Source: Apium graveolens (taxonomy: Eukaryota; Streptophyta; Magnoliopsida; Apiales; Apiaceae). From it: a stretch of DNA of 64,000 nt. Location: positions 1-64,000 of the forward strand of contig NW_027419135.1 of NCBI RefSeq assembly GCF_009905375.1, read 5' to 3'. The position numbers and the translations under genes are program-made. The notes below the pieces were generated by a model. The model did not search any database, was not told where the DNA came from, and was given only the letters and a program-made list of their open reading frames with translations. Position 1 is the stretch's first letter, and each line of letters starts with the position of its first letter. This document shows, in pieces, positions 34,213 through 46,400 of this stretch.

Positions 34213-34352
34213 CAATAAATAAATACTGATGTCAAAAAAATAATTTTTCATCACTTTTAATGAATAAATACTTATGTCAAAAAAACAATTGTACATCACT
34301 TTTAATATATAAATACTGATATCTCAAAGGCAATTGTACATCATTTTTAGTG
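34213..34352. repeat. Subterminal ~46-bp tandem repeats of the CACTA element
   Basis: Three diverged direct copies of a unit like ATAAATACTGATGTCAAAAA followed by an AATTGTACATCACTTTTAAT part, at about 34216-34260, 34263-34306 and 34306-34352. Further single GATGTC/GACATC motifs continue to the terminus. They resemble the arrays bound by the TNPA-type accessory protein of CACTA elements. Confidence 0.65.
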
Positions 34353-36122
34353 AAGAAAAACATATGTCAAAATGGTTGATATACATAGATTTTTCCTAAA
34401 AAACTGATGTCAAAGACCGACATTTTCAAGCCTAAAAGGAACATAGACATCACTTTGTTTCGGATAAAACTATGTCTAAGTGATAACATAGACATCACCT
34501 TTTACTAAATAAATCGATGTTTAATAACTGATTTTACATCACCTAAATAAAAATATTCCATGTCTATGTGGAAAAAAACATAGCTCATTATATGTTTAAT
34601 TTATTGTAATAGGTGCAATTTATTTATTAAATTATTTATTTCTCACATTTTTTGTAAAAAAACAATACATGGACATCAGTTTTTTTTCTAGAAACGATGT
34701 CTAACCAAGGACATCGGGTTATGGCCGATGTCTAAAATAAACATCACCGACATCAACATCGGTTGCCAAACAACATAGACATCGGCCAAAAACCGATGTC
34801 TATGGACATTTTTCTTGTAGTGAGACCTCTTCATCAAATTGATTGTAACAAAAGTACGTAATAACTACATTAACAAAATTAGCTAATTATTTTTCTACCA
34901 TTGATACATATTTATATTAGAAACTAAAGTATGATAAATCATCACTTAAATATTTGAATTTGATATAGTGATGTATCACCGGTACCCCACTATTATATTC
35001 ACCAATCAATATAAACATACATGATTAAAATTGATAAACACACAAATAAAAATTATGGTAAAAAGACTTTTCCATCCCATCTCACATATGGTTAAGAATC
35101 AGATTTGCAAACGTCCATAACATCTTGAACCACAAATAGATTAAGCTACCAATCCACTTCGAACACGTTCATTTAATACAAACACAAACATCCTCAGACT
35201 ACACATGTCCAATTCCCTGCTCACAATTCAAATTATTATACATGTAAATGACGACATACCATTATTACATATTTCTAAAATGAAACCCATCAATTTCGTA
35301 TTCTTTTTTTATTATTAAATTTCATATCCAGACTCGTTAGAAAATGCAGACATAATTCAAAGTAGAAAGGAACATTGGAAAACAGAAAGGAATATAGGGG
35401 ATGGTGTTAAATAAAGTGAAGAATCTATAAACATAATATTATACAATTTATGCATTTAGTCACATATATGTGCTTCTTTGATGTTTCAACCAAAATTTTA
35501 AGAAAATATTGTACACAGACCATAAGTATAAATTGATCTTGGTCGCTTCCATAAATTACACTAAAGGTTAGAGTAAGAGTGAACCCGTGTAGTTTATCCA
35601 CACTGCTTCTCCATTAGTTCCATCACAACACTTGAAAATCAATCCCAGTTTTTCTTTGAGTTACCTCCTCTATTCATCGTATCATTATTCATTTTATTAA
35701 TAGAGGACCATCAAATGAATTTAATTAAACTGAATTTCTAAATTACAAGTCATTATATTTATCGAGTTTACTTACATGCATATCACCATAATGAAATAGA
35801 AATTTGAATCCCCGGCAGCTCCCAGTGTTATTTAGTATTAGACACCGGAGTTCATTCTAATATGTTAGACCGGTGGATATTTGATTTGAGAAATTCTCAA
35901 TTGACATGTAGTCATAATAAACTAACATTTTCAAATAGTAGTTTCTAACACTCATATACCACATTTGAATGTTGTCAAGTTATATTTTTTAGTATCATAA
36001 GTAAAACTCATTACCCGTAGTCCAATATTACATATCAAATGAAAATTTATAAAACCCCGTTACACACACATTAGCGGATTAGAATGGAATTACGGGTGTG
36101 AGATACCACATAAGCATATAGG

Positions 36123-38083
36123 CAACAAGGAGATTATATGATTTTCCAAAGACCTCTTCATCAAATGAAAAATCGATTATAGCAAAAGTACTTAATAGCT
36201 ACATTAACAAAATTAGGTAATTATTTTTCTACCATTGATACACATTTATATTAGAAACCAAAGTATGATAAATCATCACTTAAATATTTGAATTTTGATA
36301 TAGTGATGTATCACCTGTACCGCACTATTATATTCACCAATGAATATAAACATATCGGATTAAAATTTATAAACACCAAAATAAAAATTATGGTAAAAAG
36401 ACTTTGCAATCCCATCTCCCATATGGTTAAGGATCAGATTAGCTCAAGTTTCCAAATTATTGAAACAACTCATTGCATTCAAAAATCCTCAACAATATAA
36501 CTAACCAACAATATAAAAGAAAATTGTATCACTAATTTTTTCAATTAATATTCATTTCTATTTCTCTAAAAAAACAAAATCCTATATAATCTAAGGATTG
36601 TTCATGAAACATCATCATCTTAAAAAAATTAATTTCAATATAATGATATACCATGAACATCCTCAAATTACATGGATTTGATAAACTATAACAAATTTTT
36701 GTTAACAAATTTTTGTTAACAAATTTAAATATTTTTACACTATCATTACATGAGAGGTCTTCTTACTATCATTCTATACAAGAATACATAAAAAATGGAC
36801 ACTCTATGATTTATAATTTGTATATCATGAACATAGATTATGTGCGTATTTATAGTAGAATAGAGGGATATGAAAAAACTAAGTCAATAACATTACCATT
36901 GATTTCAAAGGTATGTTTACAGCCGGATAACATCCACGAAATACAAATTTTATAAATACTCATTTAATTTGTGAAATCTGTATAAGATGGAAAAATAAAG
37001 TACAATTTTTTACATATATTTATATATAATATAGTTGGACTTTTTTGTTATGATAATAATCTAAAAGACACATTTTCTATTAAATAATATGCAATTTTAA
37101 TTGATGAGAGGTATTTATATATTTAAAAATAAATTATTTGAATACAATGCACAATACACAATATACTTATTTTTTTTATGTTAGGTACAATGTAACTTAA
37201 CAATAATATAAAATAAACATTTTTAAATATTATGCAATTTTGGATAGTAATAGATAGTATATCCAAAAATAAATTATTTTAGTAGTAAGGGGCACATTTT
37301 TTTATAAAAATGATAAGGAGAAATATTAAATAAGTAGTAATATATGAATATTTATCGATAATATATTTTTAAAATGAAACGATGATTTTTTGATTATTAA
37401 GATATATGCATACTAATGATTTGTTGGTGGTCCACCAAAAGGACATATGGGCTTTTTTGAAACTGGACTATACAAGTGTCCCTATTGGAAGGGTAAATGA
37501 CTAATTGTTAATTGGCTCAATACAATATTATTTTGATCTCCTTAGAAATAAATTGAATAGTCCTCTAAGTTTGCAAAGTTGTTTAATTAAAACTTCTATA
37601 TCTTTTAATTCTAAATAAATTAAGATTTGAATGTTATTAAATCTTATATTTATGAGCTCAAGCCACAAAATTTACCTGCATCAAGTCACCAATGCCAAAT
37701 TTTTCACAGAAGTTGTAGACATATGCCTTGAATAAATGGATGATCTATAACATTTAGAAGGCTGATCAATCAATGATATTATAACTATTTACTTGTAAAG
37801 CTTCTTTAGCTTCTTTACCAGCAATATTAAGGTTTGATCAATCAATGATATTATAACTATTTACTTGTCAAGCTTCTTTAGCTTCTTTACGAGCTAGATT
37901 TTAGTAATCATTGCCAATTTGCTATTATTTACTTTAAAGATTACCCTGATGAAACCTTTCATTATTTGTTCTAATAGCTTTTTTATACAACTTAATACAT
38001 TATTAATATAATATATATTTTACTAATTAGAAAATCAAATAAATATATCTGGTTATTAAAGTATGGCCATGTCTTTTAATGGT
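36123..38083 (+). repeat. Tandem array monomer U5 (3' truncated)
   Basis: Matches the first ~2.2 kb of U1 without the solo LTR, including the doubled ~80-bp block (37763-37897). It ends at about 38083 (TTTTAATGGT), just before the position where U1 continues toward the ARIADNE fragment. No gene; short open frames near 36288 and 36713 are repeat sequence. Confidence 0.8.
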
Positions 38084-39928
38084 TAAAGTTCATGTATGAT
38101 ATTTGGCTCCATGAACCTAGCATACCAAATTTACCTTTGCATAATTATTATGGTTCAAAATTTATACAGACTATACGTTGTATCCTCTAACAAGGTTTAA
38201 TGATCTATATCTCTTTGGAAAAGGCATGATATACATATGCCTATGCTTGTATAATACTTATATAGTAAACTATACAATAGTGTAAATCATATATGCAATA
38301 AAATAGTATGACTACATAGCGTGAGAAACATACCGCCCCCGACCATTTATAACCTAACCATGTGCTAGTTCTGTGATTTTTGAAATGACCATGATTTCGA
38401 GGTATGTACAGACTATATGCATAATTTGCACTATTTTAATGTATCAAATTTGATTGTGCAGGGTTGATAACTTGACATGAGCAATGAAAGCACAATCATG
38501 GCTCACATACTTTACATGATACAAAGTGAGTACTAGCTTCATCCCTTTGCTTCGTTTTGAAGTAAGATTAATGTAAAGTCAATGACAATCTGGTTAAGTA
38601 GTGACAAAACAAGAATTTAAAATATCACCAGCTTAAAAAGTTTATTACATAATTTCTTTTGTTAGGGGGGAATGAAGAGAAGAACTCTTCTGTTCTAGTT
38701 TGTTAAGGCATGTGTTGGAGCTGAGGTCAGCCCCAATCTCTTTCTATTAGTGAGGTAAGTATATCCCTGATCTGGTTATAAAGATCTAGGCTAATGGCAT
38801 GAGCTTAAGACAGTTGTGAGTTTCTTAAGTATCTATTTTTTTTATGAATAACTCTGAATAAAATGAAGAAAAGATGGTAAAGTAGGTGTCTGACTTTAAT
38901 GTTCATATAATCTCCGCTAGCTGTAGGATATTTCCTCATTTCTTATGAAAGGGTTTAGGGTTAGCGTGAACTCTGCTAGAGTGGCTGGAGGAATTGCGCC
39001 AGTGTCAGCATATTCGATAGTTCCCTAGCCACAATCAGCAGTGGCACAACTGAATTTACCCGTGCATCAAGCCTACATAGAGTGGTCCACATATTCTGCC
39101 GGACCAGGAAAGGGGTACAAAAAGAGAGTTGGAAGCACCGAGAGAGAGAAGGAAATCAGTGATAGACAGAGGAGGAGTGCCAACACAAGAGAGTAAACCT
39201 CGCCACACAGGATGGCTGCATTGATTGACTAGTGTGAATGTTGAAAATTAGTTATTGTGTACCTTAATGAGCATGTTTAGAAATAGATTTTAAGTTATAG
39301 ATGTAATTCTTGTACAAAATCTTTGTATTATAAATTTAATTTCAATTGTGATATAACAATTGAATTATTATAATATTATATTATTTTAAAATTGATTTAT
39401 TTTAAATAATGAGATTAATTTTGTAAACAGTTGTGTGAAACCCACTTAAAAAATGATGAAAACTGTTGTATGTCTCAGTGCACATATTTTTTTAAAAAAA
39501 ACTGTTGTCTTTTCATATTTTTTTGCAATGGTTTAAATCTTTTACACCATTATCTTTTTAAAAAAAAATATTAATGATAATAGTTTTAACTAGTTAAAAG
39601 AAATTTATAAACTGTTGTTTATGAAAATATTGAATAAGTTAATAATAATGGTTTTTCTACAAAACCATTGTTGTTAAGTTAGGTAGACGATAGTTGAATA
39701 AAGAAACAGTTGTTTAAAGAATTTCCTAACAATGGTTAGTATAGAGTACTCGTTGTGAATTCTTGATTGTAACCAGTATTAAAAAACGTTGTTGAATCTG
39801 GCTTATTACAAGTGTATAAACAACCGTTGTCCAACCTTGGATCACACGAGTGTTGGATACACAACCGAAAAACTACCTTTCAGACAACTAAAAAAAAACA
39901 GTTGTATGATTGCAAAAATGTTGTAGTG
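38084..39928. mobile_element. Truncated CACTA-like element, right end
   Basis: The right edge GCAAAAATGTTGTAGTG (ending 39928) is the inverse of CACTACAACATTTTTGC. The last ~550 bp carry many AACAGTTGT/ACAACTGTT-type motifs as subterminal repeats. No left terminus is seen. At 38960-39190 is a coding-like patch (VAGGIAPVSAYSIVP, stop, then LPVHQAYIEWSTYSAGPGKG) of unknown origin. The segment ~38702-39384 is absent from the second copy. The terminus abuts copia gag sequence at 39930. Confidence 0.55.
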
Positions 39929-39929
39929 T

Positions 39930-42900
39930 GAATCAGCAAATTTAACAAATGCTCAGAAGGAGGCCTTAAAGGAGACTAAAAAGAAAGATGCAAATGCCCT
40001 CTTCTTTATTCAACAAGCTATATCAGAGAGCTTGTTTCCCAGAATTATGAGGGTTGCAAGGCAAAAGAAGCTTGGGAAGTTTTGCAAGATGAATTCCAAG
40101 GAAATTCCAATGTAAGATCTATTAAGCTACAATCCCTCAGGAGAGATTTTGAGAACTTGAATATGAATGAGTCTAAAAGTTTGAAGGATTATTATTCAAA
40201 AATAAATGAAATTGTCAATCAAATGGCTTTGTACGGTGAAGTGGTTACCGATAACAAAGTTGTTGAAAAAATTCTGATTAGCTTGACTGATAAATATGAT
40301 GCTATGGTGTCCATTATTGAAGAAACCAAAGATATTAACACATTAAAATGTGGTGAGTTGATGGCATCATTACAGTCCCATGAACAAAGATTGATGAGAC
40401 ACTCCGAAAAATCCATTGAAAGTGTTTTGCAATGTAAGCTCAACTTAAACAAAAAGGAATCACCGTCTCAGAGTTATAATGGAGGAGTATCATCAAGAGG
40501 TGGCATGTTCAATAGAGGAAGAGGAAGAGGCCAAAGAGGAAGAGGAAAAAGTAATTATAACAGATGTTTAGGTGATGCAAGTCAAACAAACAAGTGTGAA
40601 ATATGCAAACGAAGTAGCCATACAGAGAAGGATTGCTGGTTCAAAGGGAAGCCTCAATGTCATCATTGTAAGAAATTTGGACATTTGCGAAAAGATTGCA
40701 GGTTCAAAAATCAGCAGCAAGTGAATGTATCTGAAGAAAAAGAAGATGGATATGCAGTCTTTTATGCAAATTGTCAGGTCACAAATGAGAAAAGTAGCAC
40801 TACATGGTTATTGGACAGCGGGTGTAGCAATCACATGACTGGAGACATCACAATATTTACAAAGATTGATAAAAGTATTACCCCTGAAGTGAAAATGGGA
40901 AATGGCATATTGGTTCAGGCAAGAGGCAAAGGTACGATATGTATTCAAACAAAAGATGGCATACGATACATTAATGATGTTTTATTAGTCCCCCGATTTA
41001 GATCAGAATCTACTTAGTGTTGGTCAGCTCATAGAAAATGGATATGCTGCTTATTTTGAGGATGGTACTTGCACAATTTATGACAAAAATAAAGGCAGAA
41101 AATTGGTTGCAAAAATACAGATGAAAAGGGGCAGAAGTTTTCAGCTAATGTTCAATTATGATGCTGATTTGGCCTTAAAAGCACACCTGAAAGAGGAATC
41201 CTTGCTTTGGCATAAAAGGCTTGGACACATACATTCTCAAGGGCTGAAGGAACTGAAAAATATGTTGTATGGGCTGCCTCAAGTTGAAGATAACAATGAA
41301 GTGTGTGAAGGGTGTGCCATGGGAAAGCACCATAGAAATTCTTTTCCAAAAGGAGGATCGTGGAGAGCTGGGGGACTGCTGGAGCTTGTTCACACTGACG
41401 TGTGTTGACCAATGAGGACTCCTTCACTTGCTAAAAATAGGTACTTTGTTTTATTTATTGATGATTACTCAAGAATGATGTGGGTTTATTTTATGAAATA
41501 TAAGTCTGAGGTCTTTAGCATTTTCAAAAAATTCAAGAAATTTGTAGAAAAACAAAGTGGTTGTTACATAAAAGTTTTGAGAAGTGATAGGGGTAAAGAA
41601 TATACCTCTAGAGAATTTAATAAATTTTGTGAAGATGAAGGAATTGATAGACAACTCACGGTTGGTTACTCACCTCTACAAAATGGAGTTTCTGAAAGAA
41701 AGAACCAAACTTAGTGAATATGGCCAAATCAATGTTAAAGGAGAAAGGGTTGCCAAATTCATTCTGGGCTGAAGCAATTCATACTGATGTGTACTTCATT
41801 AACAGATGTCCAACTAAGGCAGTTAAAGAAATGACTCCATTAGAAGCATGGTGCAGAAAGAAGCCTTCAGTAAGCCATTTAAAGATATTTGGTTGCATTT
41901 GCTATGCACATATTCCGGAAAAAAAAAGACATAAACTGGAAGACACGAGTGAAAAATGCATTCTTCTTGGTTACCAGCTCAAAATCAAAAGGATATAGGT
42001 TGTATAGTTTAAAGAAGAAATCAATAATCATAATTAGGGATGTGTTGTTTGATGAAGGAGTTAGCTGGAATTGGGAGAAAGAAGCATGTCAAAATCAAAC
42101 TATTACATTTGAAGCAGAAGCTCAAAATGAAGACAAAATAATGATCAGTCATCACCAGCATCATCACCATCTGATCCATCTTCACCTACTGATCCATCAT
42201 CACCTTCAAGTGATAGTGCAAGATCGTCAAGTTCAGGAAGTACTCCGCTGAAAATGAGGTCTCTTTGGTGATATTTATGAGTCGTGTAATTTTTGCATGA
42301 CTGAACCAACGAGTTTTGAGGAGGCAATTAGAGACGATGTTTTGGAAAGAAGGCAATGGAAGACGAGTTTCACATGATTGAAAAAAATAAGACATGGCAA
42401 CTCGTTGAAAGACCGAAAAATAAAGAGGTTGTGGGCGTGAATTGGATTTATAGAATAATGCACAAGTCAGATGGTTCTTGGTTAAAAAATAAAGCGCGTC
42501 TAGTGGCCAAAGGATATTCACAACATAAAGGAGTTGATTACCTCGAAACATTTATACCAGTAGCTCGAAATGACACAATCAGAACCGTCATTGCTCTTGC
42601 AGCTCAAAAAGGATGGAAATTATATGAACTTGACGTGAAATCAGCCTTCTTGAACGGAGATTTAGAAGAGAAAATCTATGTAGATCAGCCAGATGGTTTT
42701 GTTATTAAAGGACAAGAAGGAAAAGTTTACAAGTTGAAAAAGGTATTGTATAATCCAGGCACCTCGTCAATGGTATACCCATATCGACAACTACTTCCTG
42801 GAAAATGGATTTGTTAAAAGTAAGATTGAGCCAACTCTCTATGTGAAGAAGCAAGGTATGTCAATTCTTATCATTGCAATTTATGTTGATGATCTGATTT

Positions 42901-43187
42901 TTACTAGCAATGATGAGCATATGATAAATCAGTTCAAAAGTGATATGATGAAGAAGTATGAAATGAGTGATACGCTGAAATGATGTTAAAAAGGTTTAAT
43001 ATGTATGGTTGCAAAGCAATGGCAACACCTCTTGTAGCAAATGAAAAATTGATGAAAGATGACGGTGGAAGAAAAGTAGACAGGACTTTGTATAGAAGCA
43101 TTGTTGGAAGTTTAATGTATCTTACGACAACTAGGCCGGACATTATGTTTGTTTCTAGTTTGTTGTCCAGATATATGCATTGTTGGA
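39930..43187 (+). pseudogene. Ty1-copia retrotransposon gag-pol pseudogene (copy 1)
   Basis: Domain order is copia type: gag (UBN2-like, 39930-40700) with two CCHC zinc knuckles (CEICKRSSHTEKDC and CHHCKKFGHLRKDC), aspartic protease (WLLDSGCSNHMTG, ~40805), GAG-pre-integrase (LLWHKRLGHIHSQG, ~41190), integrase core (FIDDYSRMMWVYF, then LRSDRGKEY and PLQNGVSERKN), and reverse transcriptase (AFLNGDLEEKIYVDQPDGF; YVDDLIFTSND at ~42880). The 5' LTR and gag start are missing. Frame breaks occur near 40058, 40992, 41406 (stop), 41712 and 42760. A deletion near 42980 removes most of the region before RNase H. At ~43187 the RNase H motif SRYMHC is cut and joined to LTR sequence. The longest intact part is 40082-41017. 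Confidence 0.9.
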
Positions 43188-43495
43188 AGTTTGTGGGCTT
43201 TGCTATTTGTTTGTCCTTGTTGGTTGGGTCGATGTGCAACTGTGGACTCCATGTGTTGGACATAGTCAATATATTCATGGAGTCTTTTAGGTGTTTATCA
43301 GTTACGTTTGGATAATGAGTTGTAATAAGAAGTTAGTTGCCATGTTCTTCTAGTTTGTATGTAGCTAAGTCATTTATTTCTGTTTATGCTTTTCATATAT
43401 ATGTACGTAGCACTCTTATAATAAAAGTTAACACTTAGCATACATTGTGTATTTCCCAGTTATTTCATTAAACTCTAACTCACTTATTCACAACA
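43188..43495 (+). mobile_element. Copia-type LTR at duplication junction
   Basis: From AGTTTGTGGGCTTTGC on, this matches the U1 solo LTR (from 20095) nearly base for base, to the same CACAACA edge. It lacks the first ~17 bp of that LTR (TGTTGGGCTTTAATCTG); instead it is preceded by TGTTGGA joined to the pol remnant. No polypurine tract separates pol from LTR. The join is therefore a recombination or deletion point, not a normal 3' LTR border. Confidence 0.75.
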
Positions 43496-46400
43496 ATTTT
43501 TGTTATGACCATAATATGAAAGACACATTTTTTATTAAAAATATGCAATTTTAATTGATGAGAGGTATTTATATATTTAAAAATAAATTATTTGAATACA
43601 ATGCACAATGCAGAATATTTTTTTTAATGGTATGTACAATGTAGCTTAACTACAATATAAACCAAACATTTTTAAATATTATGTAATTTTGGATAGTAAG
43701 AGATAGTATAGCCAAAAATCAATTATTTTAGGAGTAAGGGGCACATTTATTTTACAAAGAGGATAAGGACAAACAATAAATAAGTAGTAATATATGAATA
43801 TGTATATTTATCCATAATATATTTTTAAAGTGAAACAATGATTTTTAGATTATTAAGATATATGCATACCCATGATTTGTTGGTGGTTCACCAAAAGGAC
43901 ACATGAGCTATTTGAAACTGGACTATACAAGTATCCCTAATGGAAGGGTAAATGACTAATTGTTAATTGGCACAATAAAATATTATTTAATCTCTTTAGA
44001 AATAAATTGAATAGTCCTTCAAGTTTGCAAAGTTGTTTAATTAAAACTTGAATATCTTTTAATTCTCAATAAATTAAGATTTGAATGTTATTTAATCTTA
44101 TATTTATGAGCTTGAAGCCACAAAATTTAGCTGCATCAAGTCACCAATGCCAAATTTTTACAGAAGCTGTAGACACATTCCTTGAATAAATGGATGCTCT
44201 CTAACATTTTGAAGGCGATCAATCAATGTATTATAAATATTTATTTTTCAAGCTTCTTTAGCTTCTTTACCAGCTATATTAAGGTTGATCAATCAATGAT
44301 ATTATAACTATTTACTTATCAAGCTTCTTTAGCTTCTTTATGAGCTAGATTTTAGTAATCATTTGCCAATTTGATATTATTTACTTTAAAGATTACCGTG
44401 ATAAAGCCTTTCATTATTTCTCCTAATAGCTTTTTTATAAAACTTAACACATAATTAATATAATATATATTTTACTAATTAAAAAATCAAATAGATATAT
44501 CTGAGTATTAAAGTATGACCATGTTTTTTAATGGTCATATATACAGGGAAATGGTGATAACTTATATAAGATTTTATGATGGCATTGTTGTTTAATCATA
44601 TAAACTTTCTTGTGATTGTCCAGAGAATACATATATGAATAATTATAATGATACACGTGTAGTCTTCAAACATGTTGGATGCATCTATCATCTAAATTAG
44701 AGAACACGAACTTTCAATGTTTGTACGTACTATTGGAGCACGCTACTGAGTACTTGTAAGCATCCTTGGAAGCATGAGTTTTGTTGGATATGCCTAGGAT
44801 CATGGAATGCACATGATCCTAAGGCGTGTAAAGGTTATTAAGAGACTCTAAGGAGAGAAGTTGTTTGGACTTGGAGCATCGGCTCAGGAATCCATCAAGA
44901 GATATGCTCAATATTATGAAACATGGGCTACAAATGAAACGTCAAGAGAGAAATCATTAGCAGATCTAAGCGAGATAAAAAATAAGAAACTTCAGAAACT
45001 CGAAACTCGAGAAAAAACATTGTTAGCAAGAACACCAAAGCTTTTACGGAAGCTTGGTAGCAGATTTTTGAATAAAGACGAGTATTAAAATGGACTTATA
45101 TTTATGGATATTCTATGCCACGAGAAGCATATACGAAAACAAAGGATTTCAGTAACCACAAGGTGAGGCTGAGGTGGCTTTAGAAAGGCTCCATGATTAC
45201 GCAGAGAATAAGCTGCAAAAATACTTTAGGGATGAGGCTAGCTCAGAAGAATTTAATAAAAAAAATCGTAAGGAGATTATAAATTTAACTAAGGTAACTG
45301 GAAGATATTTTTCGAACTTTCTTAAAGGATTAGAAAATGGGCCATCTGAGTTAATGTTACTCCAGTGAAAGAAAAGCATGTCCAATTGACAGATGCCTCG
45401 AAGTGTCAATACTGTACTGCCCTAAATGATTGTGACCATAACATGTGCTAAAGGTGCTTGGTGCGTAAACGGGGCTAAAACAGAGACACCATTCAAGAAT
45501 TTCGAGGTAAGAGCTTCTTTAAGGCAACGAAATAAAAAAAATTCATATTTTTCAACTCAACTTAATTTAAGAGATTTTGTAAGTAGTTGCTACTACTTTG
45601 TTTGCAAGTGAACTGGTTTTGTTTTAACTTAAATTTTTATAATACTTAGATTTTGTTTTCCTTATGTTAGACAATTCCTATATTTTAATGTTTGTTTGAT
45701 TGGGAATGTGAGGGAAAATGGGGAATTCTTAGAATTGAAGTATTCATTATGGTTTCTCTTGTATTCACTAGAACTATACTTACCTCATACCTTTTTGTTT
45801 TTAACGGTTGCTTTGCATGGGGTCAGCGTATTAGGATGTAAAATATTATTGTAAATTACAATTGAATATAGACATTAAGAAATTAATTTTTGATGAGGAG
45901 CCGAAGAGCTGCAAACGTCCATCACATCTCGAACCACAAACGGATTAAGCTACCAATCCACTTCGAACACGTTCATTTAATACAAACAGAAACATTCTCA
46001 CACTACACATGTCCAATTCCCTCAAATTATTATACATGTAAATGGCCACATACCATTATTACATATTTGTAAAGGTCTTAAAGGAAACCCATCAATTTCG
46101 TATTTTTTTATTATTAAATTTTATATCCAGACTCGTTAGAAAATGCAGACATAATTCAAAGCAGAAAGGAACATAGGAAAAAACAGAAAGGAATATACGA
46201 GATGCTGTTAAAGAATGTGAAGAATCTATAAACATGATATTATACAATTTATGCATTCGATGACATATATATGCTTTTTTGCTGTTTCAAACCAATTTTT
46301 TAGAGAATATTGAACACAGACCATAGGTATAAATTGATCTTGGTCTTTTTCATGGATTACACTAAAGGCTAGAGCAAGAGTGAACATGTGTAGTTTATGC

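Larger units (their letters stand above)
30291..34822. mobile_element. Non-autonomous CACTA element carrying NOC3 exons
   Basis: Termini are CACTACAAGAAAAATGTC and its inverse (GACATTTTTCTTGTAGTG), flanked by an exact 3-bp duplication AGA. Other monomers show the uninterrupted target CCAAAGACCTCTTC. Length is 4,532 bp. Both subterminal regions are rich in GATGTC/GACATC motifs. There is no transposase. The interior has a CT-rich leader-like region (~30570-30720, followed by AAACCCTAATT motifs) and exons of a NOC3-like gene, so it is a Pack-CACTA. The same insertion is in the second 23-kb copy (53349-57858). Confidence 0.92.
30261..36122 (+). repeat. Tandem array monomer U4 (with CACTA insertion)
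   Basis: The first 30 bp of the monomer are interrupted by the 4.5-kb CACTA element (30291-34822), after which the monomer resumes at AGACCTCTTCATC. It then has its own internal deletion: at about 35104 the front part jumps to the rear part (TGCAAACGTCCAT...). No ARIADNE fragment is present. The rear part runs to 36122. Confidence 0.8.

Noticed and set aside
34213..34352. CRISPR-like array
   Set aside because: The repeats are diverged, contiguous and part of CACTA subterminal sequence in a plant genome; there are no unique regular spacers.
42145..42551. Reverse-strand open frames over the copia pol
   Set aside because: Antisense shadows of the reverse-transcriptase and linker coding sequence.
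39930..43187. Potentially active copia retrotransposon
   Set aside because: No 5' LTR or primer binding site, several frame breaks, a deletion before RNase H and a pol end cut by the LTR junction.
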